From Mesorhizobium mediterraneum (lineage in GTDB: Bacteria > Pseudomonadota > Alphaproteobacteria > Rhizobiales > Rhizobiaceae), in the NCBI RefSeq assembly GCF_002284565.1, contig NZ_NPKI01000026.1, positions 163,292 through 227,291 on the forward strand: a stretch of DNA of 64,000 nt, read 5' to 3'. The position numbers were made by a program, and so were the translations under genes. This document shows positions 52,151 through 61,696 of the stretch, one piece after another; within the stretch, counting starts at the first letter, position 1, and each line of letters opens with the position of its first letter. Under the pieces are notes generated by a model. The model searched no databases and was not told the DNA's origin. It was given only the letters and a program-made list of their open reading frames with translations.

Positions 52151-52732
52151 CTAACTCGCATCCGCTGACTGGCGCAGCGCCTCTGTCTCCGCCATCTGAA
52201 TGCCCATTTCGACAAACGCGGAAAGAACTGAAAAGCGATCCTCCAGTGCAACGCGTGCCAGTCCGGCCAGAACCCCCGCACTCACAGCGCGGGCGGCTGT
52301 CGGCAAGGCCGATAGCGCTGGCGCCTCCATAGCTGAACCGTTGCCATGCCGTCCTGCAGCCAGGGCAATCCAGGCAGCCGGCGTTGTTGGCGGCATCGCC
52401 GCAGCCTTGCTCACTTCCGGGCGATGGTGAGGGCTATCCGGTTCGCTGACCCAGTCACGAACAAGCGCGAGCAACTCCTGATCCCTGTGGTCGAGCAGAA
52501 CGGTGAGATGGCTCAGGCACTCATGGGCCCACCACACCGCAGCCCGCTCGGGAAGGAGATAGGCACAGAACGTAATCGCCTCCTCGGGCACGCGCCCGGC
52601 AAGGAGGGCGCGGCAAAATTCGATTGAAGGCTGTTCGGTCGGACGTGCCACCATGTCCCTGGCAACAGCGGGGTAGGCCATGAAAAGGTCCCGTGCCGTT
52701 TTGAATCGAAGCTCATTGGCCATGGCCGCCAC
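52151..52732 (-). CDS. DUF6931-like protein
   Basis: 193 aa, helical. AITFCAYLLPERAAVWWAHECLS is a conserved segment I associate with DUF6931, a family often found next to type VI secretion genes. PTAARAVSAGVLAGLARVALEDR and FVEMGIQMAE follow. It has no signal peptide. The location at the edge of the type VI region agrees, but function is unknown. Confidence 0.62.
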   Translation of the reverse strand: MAAMANELRFKTARDLFMAYPAVARDMVARPTEQPSIEFCRALLAGRVPEEAITFCAYLLPERAAVWWAHECLSHLTVLLDHRDQELLALVRDWVSEPDSPHHRPEVSKAAAMPPTTPAAWIALAAGRHGNGSAMEAPALSALPTAARAVSAGVLAGLARVALEDRFSVLSAFVEMGIQMAETEALRQSADAS

Positions 52733-52842
52733 GCTTTTATCGGGGAATAATCGACACTGAAGCCCTGGACAGGGTGCGGGTCAAGTCTCAGTCCGTAGCA
52801 AGATGCAAATGCCGTCCACTCCCCGTATGCTTGACGTTTATT

Positions 52843-52885
52843 GACAGACAATCGCTTCGGAATTTGGTATACTCCACAGCCGAAA
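52843..52885 (+). promoter_or_regulatory. Possible housekeeping promoter of the OmpA-family gene
   Basis: An extended -10 (TGGTATACT) lies about 40 bases before the ATG at 52917. A TTGACA upstream is spaced by 21 bases, longer than ideal, so the -35 match is weak. Confidence 0.35.
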
Positions 52886-52916
52886 AAATCGGATGTTCAA
52901 GACAGGAGTAACCGTT

Positions 52917-53447
52917 ATGCAGTTGGGCAGTTTAGCCTTCGTGTTGACGGTCGCGCTTTTTTCGACCCACGCTTCCGCTGATCCACTTCAGAAGTCAGAA
53001 GACATCGTGAAGTTTTTTTCCGGGGCGAGCGAGTTCGGCCCGGCGCGTGGAATCTGCGTCGGCACCGAAGACGAGTGCAAGGGCAAGAAGAAAGAAGCGC
53101 CGGCCGAAAAAACCAGCCTCGATATGCTGATCAATTTCGGCCTGGATTCTGCCGAACTCGACGCGACTGCGCGTGCTGAACTCGACGAGTTCGCCAAGGC
53201 GCTAAAGGACAGCCGACTGAGCGCCCTCGACTTCGTTGTTGAAGGTTACACCGATGCGTCCGGCTCGGCTCACTACAACGAGGGACTGTCGGAACGAAGA
53301 GCCCGATCGGTAACAACCTTCCTGACCTCTAACGGCATCGACGCTGCCCGCATCAAAGCGACAGGCTTGGGCGAAACGAACCCGCGCAATCCCAACCCAT
53401 ACGATCCGGTAAACCGCCGGGTGGAGATGCGGATAAGGACTGAGTAG
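52917..53447 (+). CDS. OmpA-family outer-membrane/periplasmic protein
   Basis: 176 aa from ATG 52917 (GACAGGAGTAACCG upstream). Signal peptide 1-22 (ends STHASA). Residues about 60-175 are an OmpA-like peptidoglycan-binding domain: LINFGLDSAEL, VVEGYTDASGSAHYNEGLSE, RRARSVTTFLTSNGID, GETNPRNPN and VNRRVEMRI. It binds peptidoglycan in the periplasm. It is convergent with the caspase-PGBD gene and could anchor the secretion machinery, but that is inference. Confidence 0.87.
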   Translation: MQLGSLAFVLTVALFSTHASADPLQKSEDIVKFFSGASEFGPARGICVGTEDECKGKKKEAPAEKTSLDMLINFGLDSAELDATARAELDEFAKALKDSRLSALDFVVEGYTDASGSAHYNEGLSERRARSVTTFLTSNGIDAARIKATGLGETNPRNPNPYDPVNRRVEMRIRTE

Positions 53448-53502
53448 GGGGCCGGTACGCCAAGGCACCGCTCACGTGGGACAGGCTTGAAACGGTGGCT
53501 TG

Positions 53503-55158
53503 TCAGTTGTTGTTGTTGAGCACACCGCCCACGGCCACACCTGTGCCGAAAATCAGCGCCTTGGTCAGGAAGTCGTTGTTGTCCGGCGGCGGTGGATTGT
53601 CCTGTCGAACCACCTCGCGGTTGCGCCTCTTCTGAACGACCTGCTGCCTGCGCGGCTTCTGTGCCACTACCGACTTTTTTGTCCGGGCCTTCTGTGCCAC
53701 CGGCTTTTGTGTGCGGACCTGCTGCACCTGTTTTTTCGGCTGTGCTGCACGAGCCTGATCGGCAGCGTATCTGGCGCGCACCGACTCCATCATTGGATCC
53801 GTCTGGATCACCAGGAACGCGAGTTGCTTGCGTGTCAAAAAATTGGTCTGCGGCAGACCATTTTTCGCTTGCCAGATGCCGATCGCCTGGCGGGTCTTTG
53901 GACCTATGTTTCCATCGATGCGGCCAAGTTCGTTGCCCAAGGCTTCGATGCGCAACTGCAGATCGATACGGCCCTGGCGATCGAGACCGATCGCACTTTC
54001 CGTCAACTCGGTGCCCGGGGCCAGCTTCACCTCATCCGAAACGCCAACCGAGGTGCGAACGGCTGAGCCGGAATTTGCGTTCGCTTCGTCCTCATCGACT
54101 GCCGCCACCTGCCGATCTTCGGCTTTCGGTTCGTTCAACTGGTCGATGTTCAGCCGTGCCACCGTGGCGAAGCGGCCATTTGGAAACTGTTCGAGATAGG
54201 CTTCGTAGAACGGAATGGTATTGCGCTTGGAAGCTTCATCCCACAGACGCTGCTCCACCTCCCAGGAAGGAGGCTCACTGGTCACCGGGGCAGGAGCCGG
54301 TGTCGCTGCGGTGCCGGATGCGCCAGCGACAGGTTTTGTGGCAGGCGCCGCTTCCGCTACGGACTGTCCCAGGAAGACCTCGCGTCCCAGTGATGCGTTG
54401 TGCCAAGGTCTCTGGCGACCTTGTGTCGTTTCGGTTACCTGGCCGCGCACACGCGTCAGCGCGCTCTGGATTTCAACGCCGGGTTCAGTCAGGTGCCTGG
54501 CGAGTGCAGTGGAGTAAGGACTGTTGACACCGTTGCCGTCGAAAGCGATGGCGCCTGGATCGGTTGCATACGCAATCAGGATTCCGCCGGTTCCAACGCC
54601 GTCCGATTTTGCGTCGATTGGCGCCAGACCGGAGCCAAACGAGGCGGAACGGCTCTTCGGCATAGAGGCGGCCAGCGTCCTTGCCAGTGGATTGTCGCGG
54701 CAGGCATCGAGGATAATGACGCCGATCGCCGGCTCGGGCGGTAACGCCGCCATGAAGTCATCGATCTGGATTGTGCGGGTCTTGAGATAAGCGGGCGATG
54801 TCAGCTCGGCGTCTACCGGAATCAGAAAATTCCTGCCGTCGACCTGCATGCCGTGCCCGGCATAAAAAATGACGGCGAGGTCGGCGTCGTAGGATTGCTC
54901 AGTAAACCGGCTGATAAGGCTGTGCATGCCTGCATTGTCTTGATCGACCCCCTCGATCACTTGGAAGCCGGCATTGCGCAGCGTGGAAGCGATGAGATGC
55001 GCATCGTTGGCGGGATTGGGCAATGCAACGGCATGCACGTATTTGCTGTTGCCGATGACCAGCGCCACGCGTTTGGCATCAGGCGCAGCAGCCTCGGCGC
55101 CAAGCGACGCGATGATAAGTAGGATAAACCCGCTCAGAAAGACGGCAAATGCTTTCAT
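53503..55158 (-). CDS. Secreted caspase-like protein with peptidoglycan-binding domain
   Basis: 551 aa from ATG 55158 (GGAGGG eight bases upstream). Signal peptide 1-24. Caspase/C14 domain with IFYAGHG (H102) and IILDACRDNP (C153). After a Pro/Ala spacer, residues about 395-455 form a peptidoglycan-binding domain (NELGRIDGNIGPKTRQAIGIW). The C-terminal 90 residues are strongly basic (KARTKKSVVAQKPRRQQVV). A second C14 protein close to the one at 49090. Confidence 0.88.
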   Translation of the reverse strand: MKAFAVFLSGFILLIIASLGAEAAAPDAKRVALVIGNSKYVHAVALPNPANDAHLIASTLRNAGFQVIEGVDQDNAGMHSLISRFTEQSYDADLAVIFYAGHGMQVDGRNFLIPVDAELTSPAYLKTRTIQIDDFMAALPPEPAIGVIILDACRDNPLARTLAASMPKSRSASFGSGLAPIDAKSDGVGTGGILIAYATDPGAIAFDGNGVNSPYSTALARHLTEPGVEIQSALTRVRGQVTETTQGRQRPWHNASLGREVFLGQSVAEAAPATKPVAGASGTAATPAPAPVTSEPPSWEVEQRLWDEASKRNTIPFYEAYLEQFPNGRFATVARLNIDQLNEPKAEDRQVAAVDEDEANANSGSAVRTSVGVSDEVKLAPGTELTESAIGLDRQGRIDLQLRIEALGNELGRIDGNIGPKTRQAIGIWQAKNGLPQTNFLTRKQLAFLVIQTDPMMESVRARYAADQARAAQPKKQVQQVRTQKPVAQKARTKKSVVAQKPRRQQVVQKRRNREVVRQDNPPPPDNNDFLTKALIFGTGVAVGGVLNNNN

Positions 55159-55369
55159 CGTCCAGCCCTCCACCCCGCATGGGCGCACTATTGATGTCTG
55201 CGCATGCTAAATTCATCAGCGACATAATATGCCAAATGGCTCTTGGGCGTATGTGATCTCGACCACAGTTTTGGTTCACAAAGGGCCCTAAAAAAGTTGG
55301 CCATAGTAACACTTGGCAACAGGAACACCAATGGTCTAACGGCGAACTCGCACGCCGCGAGAAGCAGGT

Positions 55370-57703
55370 TCAAAGGGTATTCTGCGTCGGGCTTAGGAGG
55401 GCTGTGATCGCCTGCTTGTACTTTTCGAACTCCGGCGATGTCTGCCGGACTTCTGTCGTTGTCGTTGTCTGTTGACTCACCTCGGTCGTCGCCGGGCTCA
55501 GCTTCCTGCCCATTTTCCTTTCGGCCCAGCCCACGACATAGCTGGCAGTCTTGCCAGTGAGGAACCGATTGGCTTGAATGACGGCCGACCCGAGCACCGC
55601 GCTCAATTGCGCCGAACCCGGCGACGACAACACTTGATGGGCGCCTTCCATTCCCAGGAAATGACAGAGATAGAGCCGGCCGGCTGTGATCTGGTGGCCG
55701 CGCGCGCGAAGATAGGCTTCGCCCTCGCGCGCAAGATTGCTGACCATCTCGCGCGAGATGGTGGCGTCGAAACGCAGAGCGAGCAGGTCGGCGGTTGACA
55801 GTGTCCGCGCAAGTTCGGGGCGATAGGTGTTCATCATCCTGATCCAGGTCTTCGTTATGAACTGACCGGCGCCGGTTGCCGAAGAATTTGGATTCTTGGC
55901 GCGGGCACTGCCGCCACTTTCGACTTGAACGATACGGTCGGTCAGTGTTTCGACAGCAGAAGCGTCCGTCGCGATTGCCGTAACCGTACCCAAGGGATTG
56001 ATCGCCTCGCCATTGCGATAGAGTTCGAAATGCAGGTGCGGCCCAGTCGAAAGACCAGTCGTGCCGATGTAACCAATGATATCGCCTGCCTTCACCTTCG
56101 CGCCGACACCGCCCTTGACCGCGAATTTCTGCATATGCGCATAGCGCGTCTCGCGCGCGCTTCCGTGCGAAATCTTCACCAGATTGCCGTAACCTCCGCC
56201 ATCGCCCTGAAAGACGATTTCGCCGTCGAAGGCGGCTGCAATAGGCGTACCCAGAGGCGCCGCCCAATCCACACCCTTGTGGATGCGAACGGTGCCGAGG
56301 ATCGGGTGCTTGCGTGGGCCGAAGGTGGACGTCATGACCCCGTTGACCGGGGTGACCATGCCGTTGGTGACTGTCAGCGAGCGAACCTGATCGTCGCCGC
56401 TAACGCATGCAAACTGGCCGTCGGTCTGCTGGAACACGAAACAGTCGAGGCTTTTTTCGCTGCCTTGGACGCCAACATATAGCACCCGTCCGGCCGTCTC
56501 TTCCTTGCCACGCGGCCTTTGCGAATAGATCAGGACCAGACGCTGGTCTTCGCTGGCGAAGGCATCCAGATCCTGTCCTCTCGAGAGGTACATGATCGCT
56601 TCTCCGATCACGCCGGTGGGGACTTTATTGCGTGCTGCTGTCGAGTAGATTGCGTCGAGTAGTCGGTATTGCCTTTTGTGGGTGCCTTGTGCCTGTGCGC
56701 CCGAGTAGTTGAACAGATCTTCGCGGACCCAGGGGTCGACACCAGACACAAACGCACCAGCGTCATTGCGCGTCAGCGTACCGACAAATACGTTCTTGGC
56801 GTAGATCGAAACCTGCATGAGGGACATGGTTGTCGTCTCGCGCGTCGGCCTGAAACCGCGCATCGCGACGACATGACCTGGCTCAAGGCTTTCCCGATTG
56901 AAAAGCGCCTTCAAGGCTTCGCCTGCCAGCTTGGCGTCCTCGGCGGAGAAATGTGCATCCAGGGCAACGCTGTCCAAGCTGCGGTCGTTGAGAATCTTTA
57001 CGAACGTGTCCTCGGTAGCCTCATATCGCTGATATTCGCTGGTGACATTTGCAACGCTTGTGTTGTTTTCGATCTGGGTTTTCTGGAACGCGGGAAGGGC
57101 TGCCTCGCCTGCATCGATTGTTTCGCCCCAACCTGCTTCGGGGTCATCGGCGTCCACCTGCGGGTCCGAAGCAACCGGAGCCTCGTTTAGAACGGGCGGT
57201 GGCTGAAGGTCGTTTTGCAGATCGTTGGATGGCGCCGCCGCAGTCTGTCGCTGTGCCTGGAAGAATGCGAAATCTTCTTGCGTGGAGGGTATCGTTGTCA
57301 TGAATTTTTCGCTGGCGCTAAGCATCACGTCGGACAGAATTTCAATCTGGGGAGAAACTCCAGCCTGATCGAGTTCTGCGGGGCGCGGGATCACTTGGCT
57401 TTTTGTGGCGGCGCCGGTGTCGGGCGCAAGGGTGATCCACATCGGATCGCCTGCGAGATCGATGATGGCAGGCACATAGACCGATGCATCGGCTGGCACA
57501 TCGTCGGTTCCCTCGACCGCGTGCAACTCCTCGTCTTCATCGCCGAACGACCAATGGTCCGCGGTGAGATAGAAGCCGGCAGCGATCGACAACAGGACAA
57601 TCACAGCAAGACCGGCAAGGAGTCTGCGCCAGAGCCTGCGTCTGCGCAGGGCGGCGCGCGCCTGCCTTTTCAACCTGAAACTTGTGTCGATACTGTGCGT
57701 CAC
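55370..57703 (-). CDS. Peptidase M23 / transglycosylase-like fusion
   Basis: 777 aa from GTG 57703 (GTGA overlap with the gene before it). N-terminal membrane anchor (about 20-45), long variable region, then peptidase M23 with HKGVDWAAP (near 477) and GPHLHFELY (near 556). Directly after it IVQVESGGSARAKNPNSS (catalytic Glu near 595) and ATGAGQFITKTWIRM resemble a lytic-transglycosylase fold. One protein could thus cut both glycan and peptide bonds of peptidoglycan, for example to make room for the secretion apparatus. Confidence 0.85.
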   Translation of the reverse strand: MTHSIDTSFRLKRQARAALRRRRLWRRLLAGLAVIVLLSIAAGFYLTADHWSFGDEDEELHAVEGTDDVPADASVYVPAIIDLAGDPMWITLAPDTGAATKSQVIPRPAELDQAGVSPQIEILSDVMLSASEKFMTTIPSTQEDFAFFQAQRQTAAAPSNDLQNDLQPPPVLNEAPVASDPQVDADDPEAGWGETIDAGEAALPAFQKTQIENNTSVANVTSEYQRYEATEDTFVKILNDRSLDSVALDAHFSAEDAKLAGEALKALFNRESLEPGHVVAMRGFRPTRETTTMSLMQVSIYAKNVFVGTLTRNDAGAFVSGVDPWVREDLFNYSGAQAQGTHKRQYRLLDAIYSTAARNKVPTGVIGEAIMYLSRGQDLDAFASEDQRLVLIYSQRPRGKEETAGRVLYVGVQGSEKSLDCFVFQQTDGQFACVSGDDQVRSLTVTNGMVTPVNGVMTSTFGPRKHPILGTVRIHKGVDWAAPLGTPIAAAFDGEIVFQGDGGGYGNLVKISHGSARETRYAHMQKFAVKGGVGAKVKAGDIIGYIGTTGLSTGPHLHFELYRNGEAINPLGTVTAIATDASAVETLTDRIVQVESGGSARAKNPNSSATGAGQFITKTWIRMMNTYRPELARTLSTADLLALRFDATISREMVSNLAREGEAYLRARGHQITAGRLYLCHFLGMEGAHQVLSSPGSAQLSAVLGSAVIQANRFLTGKTASYVVGWAERKMGRKLSPATTEVSQQTTTTTEVRQTSPEFEKYKQAITALLSPTQNTL

Positions 57704-58206
57704 GGATTGCTTCCGGTCAGGAAAAAGGTCCACCGCACCTGTTCGAGCGTATCGACTTCGAGAAATCGTGCGGCGATATGGCCGCGCTGCCAGCATTCAT
57801 CGATGCCGCGTATCGAGAAGCGCCGCCGGTCGATGCACATTTCGGTCGACCCGGTCAGGGTCGCATGACCAAAGACGTCCGTCGCATAGATGTAAATGTA
57901 GCGGTTCGTGAGCTCCTCGCGGATGACGTTCACGCACTGATTTGCACCGATGGTCCACCAGCCGTCGGTCTGGTCCGCATTGTCGACCTTTTGGCCGACG
58001 GCGAGATTGACGACGTCGAGCGTCTGATTGCAGACGGTGAATTCGGCGCGCGCTTCGTGGGACGACAGGACAGCAAGCAATATCGCCCCCGACACGACCG
58101 TGAGTTTGGTACGGCTTCTCAGGGCAAGCAGGCCGCGAAGCCAGTCACGCTGATTGTTGGGCGGGACAGCGGTCAGGAAGGAAAAACGCGAGCGGCGGAG
58201 GTCCAT
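57700..58206 (-). CDS. DUF1036 membrane/periplasmic protein
   Basis: 168 aa. Basic N-terminus, one hydrophobic segment (about 35-52, VSGAILLAVLSSHEARA) which may be a signal anchor, then VCNQTLDVVNLAVGQK and GWWTIGANQCVNV, typical of DUF1036. Four cysteines suggest disulphides. It overlaps the M23 gene by GTGA, so they are made together. Function unknown. Confidence 0.85.
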   Translation of the reverse strand: MDLRRSRFSFLTAVPPNNQRDWLRGLLALRSRTKLTVVSGAILLAVLSSHEARAEFTVCNQTLDVVNLAVGQKVDNADQTDGWWTIGANQCVNVIREELTNRYIYIYATDVFGHATLTGSTEMCIDRRRFSIRGIDECWQRGHIAARFLEVDTLEQVRWTFFLTGSNP

Positions 58207-58217
58207 CGGCGTCCATG

Positions 58218-60773
58218 CTACCCGCCGAGCCGGAAGTACTTTGCAGTCGCGGAGAACTCAGATCGGTTAGTCTCGATCTCTTCGAGAATCTTGGGCAACA
58301 GCAGCGTGGCTGGTGTTGGCGCGGAGAACGCCGCAGCCTGGATATCCTGTGGACCGGTGATGACCATTATGATCTGCGGCACGACCTTGCCGGCCGCCTT
58401 GTCGGCTGCGCCGAGATCGATCGGAATGTTGAAGGTGGCCTTGTCCGCTTGCGCCAAGATACGATCGTCGAGGCTGAATGCCATGCCCCTGTGGTCGATC
58501 AGCAGCACGCTGGAAATGAGGCCGCCATGCGTCATCAGCGTGCCGCCGATCGGCGACCCGCTCGGCACCGTCGTTCGATCGAGAACAAGCTGCGGCTTGT
58601 CAGCCGGCATCTGGTCCAGAAAGTGCAGAAAGTTGGTGACTTCGCATTGGGCCGGTTCAATGAGGCGGACGCTGATGTCCGGTTCGACATGGAATCTTGC
58701 TTGGAAATCGGACAACATTCGTTCGAATGGCTGGACCCCTGTGCCAAACCCTTCGATCGCGGCGGTGGTCTCGGTTGCCGATGTCAACGTCGCATAGAAA
58801 CAGTCGCCGCCGTTGAAGTTACGCACCCAGGAGACCCGTTGCGCCATCGCATCGACGGGAGGGACCGGCGGAGCTTCCGGTTTGGGCAAATTCAAGGCGA
58901 CGGCGGCGTCGCCCGGCGGCTTGCCTGCCCGCGGTTCGGCCTGCTGCGCCGGTGCATTCGCGGCTTCCGTCTCGCTTCCAGTGGGTTCTGGCCGTTGCGC
59001 GGCCTTGGACTCTGCCGGCGGGCTGGCCGGTTGCTCGGGCTTCCGGCTCTCCATCACCTCGGGCTGGACCGCTGGGGGCGGCGAGGCTTTCTCGGCCGGC
59101 GGCACTGGCACGACCTCGGCGAGCGGCGGGGCCACTTGCTGGCTGTCGCTGATCGCGGTATCCGGCCGAATTGCCGGCGGTGGCTTTTCGAGTGTCGTTT
59201 GTGCATCGTCTATCGACGGCTCCGGGGTTTCCTCGGTTGGCGAGAGGACTTCGGCAGGCCGTGCCGGCTCCAACTTTTGCGTCGCGGCATCTGCCTGGTT
59301 TTCAGCTGGCGACAGTGCCTCGGCTGCCGCCGCTTCCTCGGATGCCGACGGCTCCGGGGGTTCCTCGGTTGGTGAGAGGACTTCGGCGGGCCGTGTCGGC
59401 TCCAACTTTTGATCCGCCGCGGCGCCTGCCTGACTTTCAGCTGGCGGAGCAGTGGCTTCCGTTTGTGACTGCTCAGACGGAACTGCCTTTGCCGGCTCAT
59501 CGCCCAGCGAATTTGCAGCACTGTCCGTCGGGGCCGGTTTTGATACTTTTGGAGACAAAAGCGATGTATCGTCGGCGGTCGGCGTGGAAGGCGTCATCAA
59601 GCCGGTCAGATAGATGCCTGCACCGGACGCGACAGCTAGTGACGCCAAGGCAGCGATCGCGATCGATCGGGTCTTGGCGGACTTTGCAGGGACCTTTGGC
59701 AAAACCGCCCGAGGAGGACCGGCAACTGCCGAAGGCCTCGGTTCGGACAGATGCGCCGGTCGGACATGTGGAACGAAGACCCGCTCGCCGGGAGCCGCTG
59801 GAGGCTGACTGTGGACGTTGGGGCCAGGCGCGGCGGTCCCCCCCGTTCGCGGCAAACCCGTCCGGTCGCGCGGTGTGATCGACGTTGGCGGTGTTGTCTC
59901 CTCGTCCGTATCGTCACGTGTGACCCTGGCGATGTCCGCCATGCTGATCGGCCGGTCTTGTGGATCCGGCTGCAGCATGGCTTCAACAATTCCACGAAAA
60001 TCCCCGTCGATGTCGGATAGGTCCGGAACGGTTCGGCGTTTTTCCACGATCTCGAACTGGGAGCCGCCCATGTCGATCGGTTTGCCGCGCAGAGCAGCGG
60101 CCAGCACCAACCCCAGGCTGTAGATGTCGGATTGCTCGCTGACGTCGCCGCTGTACAACCCGAGTTGTTCGGGAGAAACGTAGTTGTACTTTCCCGCGAA
60201 CTTTCCGCCGATCAGGGTCTCTCCGCCGACGGTCGCCGACCGCGCGATGCCAAAATCGATGATCTTTGCGCGTTCGACCCGGCCTCCTGGCAGGATGATG
60301 TTATCCGGGGAGAGGTCGCGGTGTATTGCTCCCGCCTGGTGCACGGCGCTCAGGCCGGAAGCGAGGCGATGGCAGAGCTTGCGCACGTCTTCCGTCGGCA
60401 TCGGGCCATGTCGCATGATATCGAACAGCGACTGGCCGTCGACGAATTCCATGGCAAGATAGGGGCGACCAATACCGGGGTCGATGGTGAAGACGTGATA
60501 TCGCACGACCGCGTCGTGCGACAGGTGATTGAGGATCGACGCTTCCTTACGGAACAGCGACAGGATCGTCTGATCACGGGCGAACTCGGGCAAGACGATC
60601 TTGATCGCGACGTGGTCCCCGGTCTGGATGTTATGGCCACGGTAGACTTCGCCCATGCCACCGAATGCGATCCGCTCGTCTAGTTCATAGATCCCGCTGA
60701 GTTGCGTGCCTACGGCGGTGTTGGCCACGTTAGGCGATATCCGCGTCTTGTCGTCGGCGCTCATCTGCCTCAA
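58218..60773 (-). CDS. ppkA: Ser/Thr protein kinase, PpkA-like
   Basis: 851 aa. Hanks-type kinase domain about 28-290: FGGMGEVYRG, VAIKIV (K58), HRDLSPDN (D153) and DFGIARS (D173). One transmembrane segment near 372-394 (SIAIAALASLAVASGAGIYL), then a Pro/Glu-rich linker with direct repeats and a C-terminal extracytoplasmic domain. Such kinases switch on type VI secretion by phosphorylating a FHA protein (threonine phosphorylation pathway). ATGA overlap with the phosphatase gene. Confidence 0.9.
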   Translation of the reverse strand: MRQMSADDKTRISPNVANTAVGTQLSGIYELDERIAFGGMGEVYRGHNIQTGDHVAIKIVLPEFARDQTILSLFRKEASILNHLSHDAVVRYHVFTIDPGIGRPYLAMEFVDGQSLFDIMRHGPMPTEDVRKLCHRLASGLSAVHQAGAIHRDLSPDNIILPGGRVERAKIIDFGIARSATVGGETLIGGKFAGKYNYVSPEQLGLYSGDVSEQSDIYSLGLVLAAALRGKPIDMGGSQFEIVEKRRTVPDLSDIDGDFRGIVEAMLQPDPQDRPISMADIARVTRDDTDEETTPPTSITPRDRTGLPRTGGTAAPGPNVHSQPPAAPGERVFVPHVRPAHLSEPRPSAVAGPPRAVLPKVPAKSAKTRSIAIAALASLAVASGAGIYLTGLMTPSTPTADDTSLLSPKVSKPAPTDSAANSLGDEPAKAVPSEQSQTEATAPPAESQAGAAADQKLEPTRPAEVLSPTEEPPEPSASEEAAAAEALSPAENQADAATQKLEPARPAEVLSPTEETPEPSIDDAQTTLEKPPPAIRPDTAISDSQQVAPPLAEVVPVPPAEKASPPPAVQPEVMESRKPEQPASPPAESKAAQRPEPTGSETEAANAPAQQAEPRAGKPPGDAAVALNLPKPEAPPVPPVDAMAQRVSWVRNFNGGDCFYATLTSATETTAAIEGFGTGVQPFERMLSDFQARFHVEPDISVRLIEPAQCEVTNFLHFLDQMPADKPQLVLDRTTVPSGSPIGGTLMTHGGLISSVLLIDHRGMAFSLDDRILAQADKATFNIPIDLGAADKAAGKVVPQIIMVITGPQDIQAAAFSAPTPATLLLPKILEEIETNRSEFSATAKYFRLGG
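59220..59444 (-). repeat. Direct repeat in the PpkA-like linker
   Basis: About 92 bases at 59220-59312 are repeated with few changes at 59350-59444. Both encode the P-rich unit with RPAEVLSPTEE. Recombination between copies could change linker length. Confidence 0.6.
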
Positions 60774-61537
60774 CCTACCGCTCTGGAAGGATCGGGACGA
60801 GCCTCATGGCGCCCGTCTCCGATCTTCACGAGTACGATGGTGACATTGTCGGTTCCCCCGCGCGCCAGCACCGTTTGTAGCAGGTTTTCGCATGCCGCCT
60901 GCGGTGTCGCGGACACCGCAGCCGCCTCGATCTCGGCGTCTGTGACATGCGCTGTCAGCCCGTCGGTGCTCAACACAAATATGTCCCCCGGCATGATTTC
61001 GCCTTGCTGGAAATCGATGACGATCTCGTCGCTGACACCGACTGCATGCGTGATCACATTGCGGCGCGGCCAGGTGAGCGCTTCGGCTGCGCTGATCATG
61101 CCTCTGTCGAGAAGTTCCTGAACCTCGGTGTGGTCCTTCGAAATCTGGGAGATCGAGGCGTTGCGGATCAGATAGACGCGGCTGTCGCCCGCCCACAGGC
61201 AGGCAAACCGCCCATCCATCGCCAGCAGGGCGGCGACAGTGGAGCCAATGGTTATTCCGCGGGATTCCGATATCCTGCGGATTTCCGCGTTGGCGCGGCT
61301 CAGCCTATCCTCGAAGCGCGCGCGAAGATCCGGTGCAGAGCTTGCAATGCCGATCGTTGCCAGATGATCGACGATGCTGGCCGAGGCGACTTCCCCGGCA
61401 TCATGTCCACCCATTCCATCGGCCACCACCCAAAGGCCAGTTTCCGGCTCGACCAGATAGCTGTCTTCATTGAGCTCACGGACACAGCCTCTGTGGCTAA
61501 CGCCGAAGCTTTCAAAGGGAAGGGCGACATTGTTCAA
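60770..61537 (-). CDS. pppA: PP2C-family phosphatase, PppA-like
   Basis: 255 aa from TTG 61537 (TTGA overlap with the small gene before it). PP2C motifs are present: RGCVRELNEDSY, VVADGMGGHDAGE (D40) and GTDNVTIVL. It removes the phosphate added by the neighbouring kinase and so should shut the type VI system off. Its order beside ppkA and tssM matches known T6SS loci. Confidence 0.9.
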   Translation of the reverse strand: MNNVALPFESFGVSHRGCVRELNEDSYLVEPETGLWVVADGMGGHDAGEVASASIVDHLATIGIASSAPDLRARFEDRLSRANAEIRRISESRGITIGSTVAALLAMDGRFACLWAGDSRVYLIRNASISQISKDHTEVQELLDRGMISAAEALTWPRRNVITHAVGVSDEIVIDFQQGEIMPGDIFVLSTDGLTAHVTDAEIEAAAVSATPQAACENLLQTVLARGGTDNVTIVLVKIGDGRHEARPDPSRAVG

Positions 61538-61695
61538 TTTGCCACCAAGCGCTTCTCAAGCGTCCTCTGCGGCGCACTGTCAGGCGCTCGCTCGCGCCAG
61601 TTTGCCACAGGCTCGAACATTAAAATATCGAAATCAACGTCCGCGCGTCTGTTGCCGATGGGCAGCCTAACCGTATTGGAAAGCTCAAAGGTCAT
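61534..61695 (-). CDS. 53-residue protein between tssM and pppA
   Basis: ATG 61695 follows the TssM stop by one base and the stop codon overlaps the PppA start as TTGA, so the gene fills the gap exactly. MTFELSNTVRLPIGNRRADV is the start; the rest is charged. It is not the TagF protein sometimes found here. Family unknown. Confidence 0.55.
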   Translation of the reverse strand: MTFELSNTVRLPIGNRRADVDFDILMFEPVANWRERAPDSAPQRTLEKRLVAN

Positions 61696-61696
61696 C

